This document shows positions 51,201 through 63,342 of a DNA stretch of 64,000 nucleotides, one piece after another. Numbering within the stretch: the stretch's first letter is position 1; every line of letters starts with the position of its first letter. The translations under genes were made by a program, and so were the position numbers. Source of the DNA: Spirodela intermedia (taxonomy: Eukaryota > Streptophyta > Magnoliopsida > Alismatales > Araceae); NCBI GenBank assembly GCA_902729315.2, contig LR746276.1, positions 969,169 through 1,033,168 on the forward strand. The letters are read 5' to 3'. The notes under the pieces were generated by a model. That model was not told the DNA's origin, searched no databases, and was given only the letters and a program-made list of their open reading frames with translations.

Positions 51201-52291
51201 TCAATGCACATTGACTCTCATTATTCCCACCATTACTATTCTCCATAACTTATTTGAGTCAAAACTGAGCTGGTCTCAGTAGCTATGAGTGTTGAAAAAA
51301 CATAGGGGACAACCATCTCAAGATTCATTCACCTCTAACACCCATTATATGGGGCGAAACTCTAGATAACTTTCCAAAAATGCCCTCATTCTTTAATAGT
51401 ATTTCCTTTTTTTAAGACTTACAACTTCCAACAATGAGGTGTATAAACTGAATCAGTAATCAGACTGTCTCTTCCCAGACTTGTGTTCAAGGGGTTGACT
51501 TGGTTTGTATCCTATTTTATAGCGGAAGGTCAACTAGTCCAACAAACATGTTAGAAATATATGTTCAAGGGTTGACTCGGTTTATATCCTATTTTATGCA
51601 AGTATTTCTCTCAGTTTATATCTTATTTTAGGGCAGATGATATTCTGCCGAAAAGAAAAGCTTATCGTTTACGCACGCCCTCTTGGTTATGTCTGCTGAG
51701 TCTTTCAGGTACTGCCTGGCGGATGACCGCTTAAGAGAAGCCGTCAAGTTCTTGGACCTTGGTAATCGCGCAGGCTGGGAGCTGCTTCAGGTCAGCTTTT
51801 GACCCTATTCTTTTGGGTGATCTTCTTTCCCATATATATCCATCTGACAAACACTAAAAGAGGAAAAAAGTTCCCTCTTTTTTCCTGCCAGCTGGGATCT
51901 GCAGATGATCCCTACTTCCTTTTTCCCTCCTCCTCCTCCGGATAGCTCCCTTAGTGTTGCATATTACGTGGGGTGTCAACGTGTTGACTGGGCTTTGTTG
52001 ACTGCCACGTGGCTTCATTTTTTGTTCTGCACGTGGCAGTGGGTGATTCTCCTGTATATCAGAATGCTCCTTAGTGGATTGGCTTTTGACCTCTACTCCC
52101 TCTTTTTTTCTTTTGATTTGCTGCATAATTTCTTCTGTTTGCTCTTTTGGGTGGTGTGAATGGGGGCTTCTTTTGGTCGCTGACTTTTTTGTGTGCTGCT
52201 GACGCAGTCAATGCTAAACCCGGATTATCGTCAACGCCCAATTGCCGAAGCAGTACTCAGCCACCGCTTCATGACTGGCGCTGCCCTCTGA
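45236..52291 (+). CDS. Predicted organelle-targeted pseudokinase
   Basis: Twelve exons are inferred: 45236-45543, 47383-47511, 47597-47654, 47919-47999, 48111-48182, 48272-48513, 48603-48674, 50414-50530, 50636-50717, 50836-50882, 51709-51790 and 52208-52291, about 457 aa with all phases closing. The first ~80 residues are Arg/Ser-rich with few acidic residues, like a transit peptide. A kinase-like fold follows: glycine loop GSYGF, the lysine strand RIIFKVYPG, and helix-C Glu in AANELN. The catalytic loop has LHQSLGPASVVL where active kinases have HRDLKPxN, and the DFG position reads DLA. A catalytically dead kinase is therefore likely. C-lobe exons read REAVKFLDLGNRAGWELLQ and NPDYRQRPIAEAVLSHRFM, like kinase subdomain XI. 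Intron 7 appears to be GC-AG. The start could be the later Met (MIITSSSGF). Confidence 0.78.
51484..51632. repeat. Diverged 82-bp repeats in pseudokinase intron 10
   Basis: TGTTCAAGGG-TTGACT-GGTTT-TATCCTATTTTAT occurs at about 51484 and 51565, and a shorter relative (CAGTTTATATCTTATTTTA) at about 51611, all upstream of the exon-11 acceptor at 51708. Confidence 0.65.
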
Positions 52292-52422
52292 GATGATCTC
52301 GTCCTCTGAATTCAAACCAGGTACCTATCACTGCCTGAAACTTGTTCTCTCTCCCTTTGAAAGCCAGGCCAAGCCCGAGCTGATCCTCGGACATCTTTTC
52401 CGCAGAGAGAGCGAGAGAGAGA

Positions 52423-52479
<57 letters not shown>

Positions 52480-52999
52480 ACTTTGCATGTCAACCACAGC
52501 TTTTTTAATGACTAATCTCTAATACTCATTCCGAGTCGGTTTTCTGTGTGATCTCGCATTATAATACGCACATAACCTAACTTTAATGCATTCCATGTAA
52601 ATTTTCGCTCCACACCTTATGGAGTTCTCTGAGTGAGATCTCTCTCTCACCTCCATCCTCCTGCAGGATGTTGGGCGGCATGGAGTTATCTGAGCGGTGG
52701 ACGCTCCCAACTGGGTTATCAACGACCTGTAATCCTCTTGCTACCCTCTCTTGAGCGCTGGTGAAATCAACTCATGCAGGGGGTTGGAGTGGGCAGAGGG
52801 CTCAGTCCCCTAGAAACTGAAGGGACGATGACAGCTTGCATGAACTGCCCACTAGCTTCCTTCTGTCCCCTTCTTCTGATTCATCTTGATAGACCCGTCT
52901 CAGGGTTCATAAGCAGTCCAAGATTCTCTGCGCTAAAAGCTTTTTTCTATCGATTTGGATCCCAGAAACTAATCCCCATATGCATAGGATACAAGCACA

Positions 53000-53037
<38 letters not shown>

Positions 53038-53350
53038 TATGGGTAGTCTTCCATGAATCGATGGTCTCTTCAATATAGTATCACAGATAGTCTCCCCAAT
53101 CAAGAAATTCAAGCTCCCACAAGACTCATCCTGGCCAATGCTAAAAAGGCGTGGACGGGGGAAACTTTTGGAGAAGATATGCAGAAAGAAGAGAATATTC
53201 TCAGAAGAGTCGTTGACTATCCACCATGGATGTGTGTACCTCTGCGAGCAGCTCCACCAAGCTGAGAACCCCCCCCCACACACACACAGAAGCGACCCGT
53301 AATGCTGTCTGCAGTCAACGGTAAAGGCCTTCTCAAATCGGCTCTGCTCC
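52292..53350. other. 3' intergenic region between convergent genes
   Basis: It holds a (GA)n tract at 52404-52477 and a (CT)n tract at 53001-53034. The 3'UTRs of the pseudokinase and RBR genes lie here. Open frames such as 52969-53361 run through simple repeats and the RBR last exon in another frame. No further gene is supported. Confidence 0.6.
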
Positions 53351-56300
53351 TCAGGAGTCAACGGTGTGCTGTCTGCAGCGCTTGGCCCCGTAATGCTCCC
53401 TGCTGTTCTTCACAACCTTCCGGCAGAGGGCGCAGTAGTGCTGCTGGCAAGACCAGCACATGATGTGGTTGTTGTTCTCAACCTGGTTAAGGTTTTTTTT
53501 TTTTCCCCCCCCCCAAACCACGAGTTATAGGATCAGAAATAGATAGATAATGCTGATTCGTTAAGAAAATATATTTTTTAAAAGAGGATAAATCACAGAG
53601 TTTAATAAAATAATTTTCAAGCCATGAGTCACAAAATAAAAACTAAGAACAGATAAGATCCTGTTGACTTGTTGAAAAATAAATAAATAAATAAATAAAT
53701 TCCAGCGGCTATCTGGGCTTGGAATCCACTACCGATTTTTCACAGACCATTTTTAAAATAAAATAAAAACTCAAAACCAAGAGTTATAAACCAAGAACAG
53801 ATGGATCATCCCGATTTATTAAAAAGGAAAAAGTCAACGTTCATTCCGATGGGCATTTGGGGATTGAATCCACAATGGCCCATCGGAACTATCAGTGTCA
53901 TGTATGAAGGTTTCAAACCACAGCTGATCATGATAGAGAGGCAGGGAAAAAAAACGTGTACAAAGAAAATTAAAATTTATTTTTGTATATATATAAACCA
54001 ATAACGAAGAAGGATAGCAGGGAATGAACTTGATCCTCAACTCACCTTGGCGTTGACTTGACCACAGTTGGGACACGGATGGGCATGATTAGGTTGCAAC
54101 CCATGTCGAGCCTGAGCCTGAGCCTCGAGTCGGTGGAAGTTCATGTCCCTCTCCCAGTTCTGAATCAACTCAGCTTCAAATAACACACATTTTTTTCTAC
54201 GATAAAAGCATCAGTTTCCTTCACAGAAGGAGAAGTGAGAAAATGATGAAGAATCACAGGCGAAATGGGTCACCTGTAGTGCTCGTATCCTTTAATTATC
54301 TTGTTGCAACGAAAGCAGAAGAAAATCCCGCAGTTTCCGCAGGTCATTTTGTTGCAGCCTTCAGTACGCTGGACGGCAATTTTGCATGATGGGCATTGCT
54401 TAGAATCCTTTAATATCTGTCTGACGCTCAGGATCTCATTGATCAGATTAGCTTCCTTTCGTCTCTGGTCTTCCTTCAGATTAGAGAACTTCTGCCGCTC
54501 CTGCAGGACAATAATAATTATTTTTACTATTTAATTTCTTAGTATCCGGAAAATATTTCAACTCTTTTGAACAGACAGCGAAGAACATTGATTCAAATGA
54601 AGGAGGAATATTGTCGGCAATCCCAACATCCAGGAGGTGGGATGATCTATATGAAAGAAAAACAGGTATCAGAAACTAGATCAAGTGCCGCCGGATCGTC
54701 CAGAAAGATTTCCTTCAACATCATGACAAGAGTCGAACCAGTTGTGTTGGTTAGGATCAAGAACTTATTAGGGCAGGGAGTTTGCTCGGGGCTGGGTCAG
54801 AAGTTATCGCGATCCTAGGGAAGCTCCTGTTGCATGGTTCTTCTTCTGTTCTTCTGCTTTTCTGAATTGCATCTTTGACGTTTTGGGTTTTGTCTAATGG
54901 ATGTGGACTTCCTTGAAAAAAAAAGAAGAGCAAGAAAACTATGAATTTCGCTTCAGATGTTGACACAAGAAGATTTTCTGAGCAAAATGATTACAGACCG
55001 ACATGGATTGCTTGTTTGTACTAAAATTTGCCAGAAAATTCACAATATTCAATGTTGGTTCTAGATTTAATCGGTTAAATCTTTAAACCTCATTATATTT
55101 CAGACTCAAATCGCTGGCAAGAGGCTCAAAGAGTTTCCCCAGATCACTACAGAGGAACCTGACATTTGCATTATCTTGGGACATGATTTCTCTGATTCTC
55201 GATGCTTTCCCTCATTGACATCTAGAACCAAAGAAAAAAAAGAAAAGGTGAGAATTCCCGGATGCCACTTTGTCATGTTCTGAAGATTTCAACCATTTAA
55301 AACACGGTGGAACCTAGATCATCCATCTACCTTGGACTCGCCCAACTAAGATTTGTAGAGAGCTCAATAACTTGATCCTCTTCTCCCTGACCATATTCCT
55401 TTATTTCCTTACCCTTGAAGAAGCACCATCTACCAGCAAAGCAGCGTCTTTTGGATCCAACTGGGATATATAACGTGGAATCCAGATGTTCAAGAACACC
55501 CTTGCCTCCTTATTCCATCCACAATTGGTAAGGTGATGCCATCTAATGGCGTTGAATCTACCCCGTTCAACAGTCAGAATTCTGAAACAGGGGTTTGAAA
55601 TGTCTCGACTAACCATAAACAGATAATCACTGACAGAGATACAGGGCACGAAATAAACTACCATCTTTTGACAGAGAGAAAGTAGTGAAATGAAATGAAT
55701 CTCATAATCACTGTTTATTCTCAAAGCGTACGGAAAATATGAAAGTTTGAACCTGCAGAATGAGAAGCTTGTCCTCTGATGACATGCACTGCTTTCCCAC
55801 ATGTCGACGCTCCCTGCAAAGACTGCAGAAGCTGAAGTAGCATTTTGTGCACTGAGCATGATCATCCTCGTCCTCCAAGCAGGCAGTTCCACATCTTGGA
55901 CAATAAACCACGTCAGACATTGAGTCAAGTGTCTTCTGCAACATTAATGATTCCCAGCGTTCATATTCTTCACTTGTAAGCAACTGCCTTAGTAACCCAG
56001 GTGGAACAAGATCACCACATTTGGGATTGGGACATAGCAATTTGGACACCGTGCCTTCGTCCACGTGGATGCTAGAATATGTCTCCATGCATTTCCAGCA
56101 AAAGAAATGCTGGCATGGCAGTCTGACGAGCTCCTTACCTGACACGTCAGATAAAATCAAGGATCAGCAAGGCGCTCAGAGATGATGAAGCATACACATT
56201 ACCAAGACAAAAAGGCTGGCTTCACTTCTGCACTTGACTTCTTGCCAATGAAAGTCGTGCAAGTCTGGGAGAAATTGCGTGTGGGGCTTTGATTTATAAA

Positions 56301-58661
56301 GATGATTTGATAAAAGTCTTCTCATTCATTTCATTCAAGAACGAAGTTCTCATACACCTCATGCCAAAAGGAAAACCCTCCACAGCAAGTTTTCGAATGG
56401 CGTGCACACAACAAACGCAGGCTCTGGACTTGGTGCCTGCTCCTCATTCACTGAACTTCTTAGTGGACATAGCAGCATCTGTCTGGTGCGCAAGCTTTGT
56501 GGTGGTTCGTCAAGTTTTGTTTCTTTTTGTTAACATATCGCCAAAAAGAAAATATACATTTGAAGATCACATCAAACGACTTACATTACTTGGCATCAAG
56601 GCGTTCAAGATCCGATTTAAAGGCCCCTATTTTATTTTTTTTAACAGTTACTTGGATTTATTTTAATTATATTAAGAGCATCCACAATCTCTAAAAGACA
56701 AGCTTGTTTCCCAGTTTTTCATCATCAATTAAAAATGAAAGTCACATCAACAGGACTACACCGCTCCTCGTTTTAAATCAATAGCAGCCAATATGCGCTC
56801 ATTAACTTCTCTCATACGTCAGTATCAAGCATGACGATCAGCCAAACATTTGCATGAATTTGGATCGGAAGGGCCTTTCTTGATTGCGACAATGAGACTG
56901 ATTTGGCTGATGAACTAAGTTTCACTACGAAAATTTTTAACTTTGTATCACAGAAAATGCTATTGTATTCTATACTTGAATTACATCATGGATATCACGG
57001 ATTAATAGGTGAAAAAATTTCGCCCTATCTTACATGTGATATGCAATAGAATGCTTCAGATGGGCACTGTTCAAGGATTACATGTTGAATCCACTACAGA
57101 AAACCAATGCTCACAGTGTTGAAAGAAAAAAAAAGAAAAACAAAGTCTAGGACTATAGTGATTGAAAGCCATAAAGTAGCATCTTTGGTACAAAGATACA
57201 TACCTGCATACTCACTGAAACAGATTGGGCAAGCATGTAGATCGCTCATGAAGGCCTCTAGAATTTTCTCCTCGTTGTAGCTCATCATAGAAGGCACCAG
57301 GGTATCGAGAGAAATGCATCTTGATATCGCTCTCATGTCCCTCTCGCCATCTGCACTGCAGGCATCCAGCAATATGCCATGATGAAATCCCAGATAAGAT
57401 AGAGAAGAAGTATGCAACCATTCTGCCCATTGGAATATAACTTCTTGCCCCCGCAGCCCCATCCAGATGGAGTCCAGCATGCGACAGAGACCGGAAATTC
57501 TCATGGAGTCCAGCCATTTGACATGGATCATGAAATAAGGAGAACAATGGCTTGGATATGATTGCGGCAGCAAACAAGACAATACAATTGGGGGTAGAAA
57601 CCGAACATTAAATGTGTAGGTGAGCTCATCTGGATCATCATTCTCAGCTTGTTTGCGTTTCAACTTCTCACTGGACGAGCCAAATGTTGCAGAAACACTA
57701 AAATCAGAAGGAAATTCGTTGTGCACTTTGATCTGCAGTTTATGAAGGGCACAGATTCAATTGTCTTTCCCGCTCTGGATAGGACACTAGGACGAACTTG
57801 ATCAGATTTAAACCTGTAACCATCGCAGGCCCTTTTCCCTCTTATAGTCGAACAAGCTCTCCCCATAAATGGCCTCCAATGCCGTCACCTGAAGAACAGT
57901 CACAGGAAAAGAACTAAGTCACGTCTGAAGCAAATTGAGCCATACAATCAAGTTCTATCAGAAGATATCCAGGGAAGAAAAGTCTTCTCAAGAAAAGCCC
58001 AGCCTACGCCAAAATTGGGCCAGGTAAAGGTAGATACCTCGTCCTCCTGAAGTTGGTCGTTGTACAGCTTCTGCTCATCGGACAATATGGGCTCCTCCCC
58101 CAGCAAGCTGAGCTCCTCCAGCCTGCCGCGGGCTTCTTTCAGATCCCTCTCAAAACAGTCTGCTGACTCAACTTCCTGCAAGCGTGCACCTGTCGATCCA
58201 GGTTCCGATGAAAAATCCCCGGCGGATTCCGATACCTTTTCCTGATCGCTATTCTCCGCGCTCTGCTCATCGGCAACAGCGTCCTCCTCCGGCTGCCCCC
58301 GGGGCTCAGAGTCAACTTCAGGTGACATTATAACGTGATCCCTGCGGCCACACTCTGCGGCTTCCCCCTCCCGTCCCTCACCATCCACACTGATCCGATC
58401 AATCGGGGGAAATTCAGAGCTACGCAGTACCTCTGCTTCTTCCAAGGCGCCCTGATTGGAAGCTCCCGAGATGGTGCCATCACCGGTGGAGCAGGTAGCC
58501 TCCGGTTGTGCCGTCACCGGAGAATCAGATAGTGACTCGCAGCGGCGACGATGCTCTTCCTCGTAAGCAGACTGGACGACCAACTGCTCTTCCTGTAGGA
58601 GGTGGAGGTGGCCCTTGCTCCGACTCCTGCCCTTCGCCGTCCCTTTCGCCGGTTTCCCCAT
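53351..58661 (-). CDS. RWD-RBR E3 ubiquitin ligase (RNF14-like)
   Basis: A RING-between-RING ligase that transfers ubiquitin through a thioester on RING2. Seven exons are inferred: 58661-58038, 57888-57814, 57732-57204, 56138-55753, 54500-54274, 54196-54046 and 53482-53351, 707 aa with all phases closing. Order: a low-complexity acidic N-terminus (about residues 1-200), the RWD domain ([24 protein letters not shown] carries the YPxxxP-type motif), RING1 ([20 protein letters not shown]...CPNPKCGDL) across exons 3-4, IBR ([14 protein letters not shown]...[14 protein letters not shown]), and RING2 in exon 5 ([20 protein letters not shown]) with the catalytic Cys in GCNKMTC intact. A C-terminal Cys/His-rich tail ([28 protein letters not shown]) follows. 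The RWD plus RBR layout matches RNF14. The start used is the first true ATG (MGKPAKGT). Confidence 0.92.
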
Positions 58662-60080
58662 CGCGGAAGGCTCGCCGGGCACCGACGGAAGCGGCCGCCG
58701 TTGCCGCTGCCCCCGAATGGTGGGCTTACATCGACTTCGGAGAATATTCCTCGGCCGGTCGGTCCGACCGGCCCCGAACGATCAGGCTACTACAGACCCA
58801 GAATCGGCCCGGACCCAAATATAACCCCAGCAAATGGGCTCCTAGAGTGGGGCCCACGACTAGGTTGGGTCATACAGTGCGGCCCATTAAGTCTCTCAGG
58901 CCCATCCGGGAATTTTTTTGGGCCGATCCATTCCCCCAGCGAATTCATGCCTTGACAGCAGCACGTGTGAAAATTAACTCAAATAATGCCTTATTAGATA
59001 TTTTTTTAAAAAAATTATTCTTAAGATTATATATATAATTTTAAAAACTCCAAGAATAAATTTGAGGTGGAGTCGTTGCTGTCCACGTGTCATGTTGTGA
59101 GAGGTTAAAGTGTCATAGCCGAGGGGTCTTGTCCGGGGCTGGGGGTCATCTCTGAGAGGCCGCCGTCACGAAAGGAGACGCCGTAGCGGCGGGGCCGGAG
59201 AATGGAGGCCAAAAACATTCCGAAAATACCCGCGGGAATGACGAGGCATTCAATTCTGGGTACGCGTTCCACGCCTCGGGACCGCCGATTTGATGGACCA
59301 CCCAATTTGGTCGATCTTATCCGTGGAATAGGAGTGAATGAGAGAGACCGACACATGCCTCCTCTTTCTGAGCTTACCATTGAGTGCGTATCAAATCGTA
59401 CTTCTGATTCGGCTCGTCGGGGGAGGAGGGAAAACGACAAAGTGCGGGGATGCTGGAATAGGTGCTCATTCATGTCAGTGGGTCCACGTGCGTGATCGGT
59501 CAGTCCTATCAAAAAAATTAGATTCCACGCGTCACTCGCGGTTAAGTTACTCGCGGCCACCGTCCTCTTCCTGCAACAACAGCGAAGTACCGTCCCTTCC
59601 TCGGGCCACTCTGTGATGGGCCTACGTCGAAAACTCGGAGGGTGGGAATCAAATGCTTTCAGTTTTTCTATTACACTTTCTAGGATACCTGTGAAAAGTT
59701 GCAGGGAAGAGAGAGAGAGAGAGAGAGATGGTGGGGAGCAAGGCGCGGAGATTCCGTCTATCCGTCTAAAGTCTCTGGTTCTCCTGCGGAGGTGATCACC
59801 ATGCCCACCTCTGTCTGGAATCTCTGATGGTCCTTTGTCTCCGTACCCATCTCCAACGGCGGGTGAAGAGGAATTTTCGCCGTCGATTGGACCCCTGTTT
59901 TTCACGGCATTCTCTTCCACCTGGCTGGTTTGGTGATCTCCGAGAGTTTTTGAGGGTTTTGACCTGAACAATGAATCGAGGGGGAGCGAGTGATCTTCTT
60001 CTCTGATAGTCTTTCTCTACCCCCGGTCCTCCGTTTCTCCTGATTCTCCACTCGAATCCGCAGATCACGCTCTTCCGGGG
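58662..60080. promoter_or_regulatory. Region between divergent RBR and TPS6-like genes
   Basis: GGCCCA/TGGGCC-type elements cluster at 58800-58925 on the RBR side. A short AT-rich patch lies at 58975-59060 and a GA tract at 59706-59728. The TPS6-like 5'UTR probably starts near 59800 and may contain an intron ending at CCGCAG (about 60063). Open frames of 60-288 codons here overlap each other on both strands without domain signatures. Confidence 0.5.
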
Positions 60081-62817
60081 ATGGTTTCGAGATCGTACTC
60101 CAATCTGCTGGAGCTCACATCGGGCGATTCGCCCGCATTTGGACCCGTGGGGAAGAGGCTCCCCCGGGTAATGACAGTCGCAGGGATCATCTCCGATCTT
60201 GACGACGAGAACTCCAACAGCCCCGGCTCCGACGGCCCATCCTCCACCGCTCACGACCGCGTGATCGTCGTCGGAAACCAGCTTCCCATACGATCTCTCC
60301 GGCGACCGGACGGCGGGGGCTGGGATTTCAGCTGGGATGAGGACTCCCTTCTCCTGCAGCTCAAGGATGGCCTGGGAGACGACACAGAGGTCATCTATAT
60401 CGGCTGCTTGAAGGAGGAAGTGGATCCGAAGGAACAAGACAACGTCTCGCAGCGACTACTGGAGGGTTACAGATGCCTGCCGGCCTTCCTTCCCCCTGAC
60501 CTGTTCGCCAAGTTCTACCATGGATTCTGCAAGCAGTACCTGTGGCCTCTCTTCCACTACATGCTGCCGCTGTCGCGGGACCTCGGGGGCCGCTTCGACC
60601 GGTCCCTCTGGCAGGCATACGTCTCCGTGAACAAGATCTTTGCGGACAAGGTCATGGAGGTGATCAACCCAGAGGAGGACTTCGTCTGGGTACACGACTA
60701 CCACCTCATGGTACTCCCCAACTTCCTGAGGAAGAGGTTCAACAGGGTGAAGCTAGGGTTCTTCCTCCACAGCCCCTTCCCCTCCTCTGAGATCTACAGG
60801 ACGATCCCCGTCAGAGACGAGCTCCTCCGGGCGCTGCTCAACGCCGATCTCATCGGCTTCCACACCTTCGATTACGCCAGGCACTTCCTCTCCTGCTGCA
60901 GCCGAATGCTCGGGCTTTCGTACCAGTCGAAGAGAGGGTACGTTGGGTTGGAGTACTACGGCCGCACCGTAAGCATCAAGATCCTTCCCGTTGGGATTCA
61001 CCTCGGTCAGCTCCAATCGGCTCTGAACCTGCCGGAGACGGAGGCCAAAGTCGTGGAGCTCAGGGACCAGTTCAAGGATCGGATCGTCCTGCTCGGGGTG
61101 GACGACATGGACATCTTCAAGGGGATCAGCTTGAAGCTCCTGGCCATGGAGCAGCTCCTCCTGCAGCATCCCGAGTGGAGAGAAAAGGCCGTCCTGGTCC
61201 AGATCGCGAACCCCGCTCGCGGCCGTGGACGCCCCGTGCAGGAGTTGCAGGAGGAGACCTACGCCGTCGCGGCGAGGATCAACAAGACGTTCGGGAAGCC
61301 GAACTACCAGCCCGTCGTCCTCATCGAGAGCCCCCTCCAGTTCTTCGAGAGGATCGCTTATTACGTGGTGGCGGAGTGCTGCTTGGTCACGGCGGTAAGG
61401 GACGGCATGAACCTCATCCCCTACGAGTACATCGTCTCCCGGCAGGGAAACCGGAAGCTCGACGCGGCTCTGCAGCTCCGGCCGGGGGGGCAGAAGAGGA
61501 GCATGCTGGTGGTCTCCGAGTTCGTCGGCTGCTCTCCGTCCCTGAGCGGTGCAATTCGGGTCAACCCCTGGAATGTAGACGCAGTGGCGGAGGCCATGGA
61601 GTTCACTCTGGTCATGCCGGAGACGGAGAAGGAGCTCCGTCACGAGAAGCACCACCGCTACGTGGCCACCCACCACGTCGGGTACTGGGCGCACAGCTTC
61701 TTGCAGGATTTGGAGCGGACTTGCAGAGACCATCTGCAGCGGCGGTGCTGGGGGATCGGCTTCGGCTTGGGCTTCAGGGTCATCGCCCTCGACCCCAATT
61801 TCCGGAAACTCTCGCTGGAGCACATCGTCTCCGCCTACCGGAGGACGAAGAATCGCGCCATCCTCCTGGACTACGACGGCGCCATGGCCTCGCCGGCGTC
61901 CATCAACAAGACTCCCACGGCGGAGGCCATCGGGATTCTGAAGACCCTCTGCGGGGACCCTAACAACGTCGTCTTCCTCATCAGCGGCAGGGACAAGGAA
62001 ACCCTCAGCTCCTGGTTCTCCTCCTGCGAGAATCTGGGAATCGCCGCGGAGCATGGATACTTCCTGAGGTATACAAATATCACATATACATCCACCCGTC
62101 ATTATACCGTTGACCTCCGAGTTTCTATCTCATCTGTTGCTCTGCCCAGTGAGGAGCCCGGCGGGGAGTGGGAGACTCCGCAGCCGTCGACCAACTTCTG
62201 CTGGAAGCTGATCGCAGAGCCTATCATGAAGCTGTACACTGAGACGACCGACGGGTCAACGATAGAGGCCAAGGAGAGCGCCCTCGTGTGGCACTACCAG
62301 TACGCAGACCCCGACTTCGGATCGTGCCAGGCCAAGGAGCTCCTTGATCACCTCGAGAGCGTCCTCGCCAACGAGCCCGTCTCCGTGAAGAGCGGACACC
62401 ACCTTGTCGAAGTCAAGCCGCAGGTTCGGAGATTTGTTCGCCTCTCGATAGCAACTTTCACCGCCCTCTGGTTTGTTTTGCCCTAAAACGGCTCGGATTC
62501 TATTCCAGGGCGTGACCAAGGGGCTGGTGGCGGAGAGGCTCTTACGGGCGATGAGGGAGAAGGGCACAAGGCTAGACTTCGTCCTCTGCATCGGCGACGA
62601 CAGGTCCGACGAGGACATGTTCGAAGTCATCACCGGCACCGCGGCGGCGCCGTCGCTGGCCCCGGCGGCAGACGTCTTCGCCTGCACCGTTGGCCAGAAG
62701 CCGAGCAAAGCCAAGTACTATCTGGACGACAAAGCCGAGATCGAGAGGCTGCTGCAGGGTCTTGCCGCAGTGTCTGACCAGTCGGCGAAGGCTGTCTCTT
62801 TTCCCAGTCCTCCGTGA
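60081..62817 (+). CDS. TPS6: Class II trehalose-6-phosphate synthase/phosphatase-like protein, TPS6 type
   Basis: A cytosolic two-domain protein of the sugar-signalling class II TPS group. These keep both domains but usually lack clear synthase activity. Three exons are inferred: 60081-62068, 62150-62423 and 62509-62817, 856 aa, the usual length. The N-terminus MVSRSYSNLLELTSGDSP identifies the TPS5/6 branch. The GT20 domain contains VGNQLPIRS, FHYMLPLSRDLGGRF, VWVHDYHLMVLPNFLR, GFFLHSPFPSSEIYR, GVDDMDIFKGISLKLLAMEQ and AVRDGMNLIPYEYIVSRQG. The phosphatase-like domain starts at ILLDYDGAMASPASINKTP, where the canonical Thr of motif I is Ala, and keeps GDDRSDEDMFEV and ACTVGQKPSKAKYYL. Intron 1 (81 nt) has no in-frame stop and a length divisible by three. 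The gene is GC-rich, divergent from RBR and convergent with CHX. Confidence 0.95.
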
Positions 62818-63063
62818 CGACCCACCAGAGGAGGATCCGGGGAGGTCGGCGCTTGTAGATAGATCCTTCGTTTACCCGCCATCCTCTTACGAGGGAGGAA
62901 GAAGATGACTTCCTCCCACGTTCCTGTACATCCCTGAATTCATTTCCTTGAAGATTTTTGTGTGGTTTCCTGTCGACTATGAGAATGGGACGGAGATTGC
63001 GGCGATCAAGGGATACCAAAGGTGTGACCTTTGTAACTTCGGTGGAGTCGCAAGTAGGAACCT

Positions 63064-63108
<45 letters not shown>

Positions 63109-63342
63109 GTAGGCGGTGATGTTGAGGCATCGATACCACTGGTTGGGAAGGGGAGGAGAAGACAAATATAGTTTGGCGTGTTGGGAAGGCGGAAGGGGTG
63201 TTGGGATTCGGTTCGGCATGATATGCGTGCATCAAAGCGAAATCCAGTTTGACTCGGCCCAACTCGGAAGCTCTCTGTGCCTCGACCCGGCTTCTGACTC
63301 CACGAGTCGCCCCAAGCTGCCCGCAGGGACGAAGAACCGCAG
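62818..63342. other. 3' region between convergent TPS6-like and CHX genes
   Basis: It contains the two 3'UTRs and a (GA)n tract of about 40 bp at 63067-63107. No gene is supported. Open frames on the minus strand up to 210 codons run through the TC complement of this tract. Confidence 0.6.

Noticed and set aside
55401-55928. Minus-strand open frame overlapping the region between RBR exons 4 and 5
   Set aside because: The 3' part (55401-55600) looks coding-like, but exon 4 joins exon 5 in phase and gives the continuous IBR-RING2 sequence of the family, so this is intron sequence.
60753-62102. 449-codon open frame on the minus strand opposite the TPS6-like gene
   Set aside because: It is the antisense shadow of a GC-rich coding region with strong third-position bias. 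It has no domain signature and begins and ends at arbitrary points.
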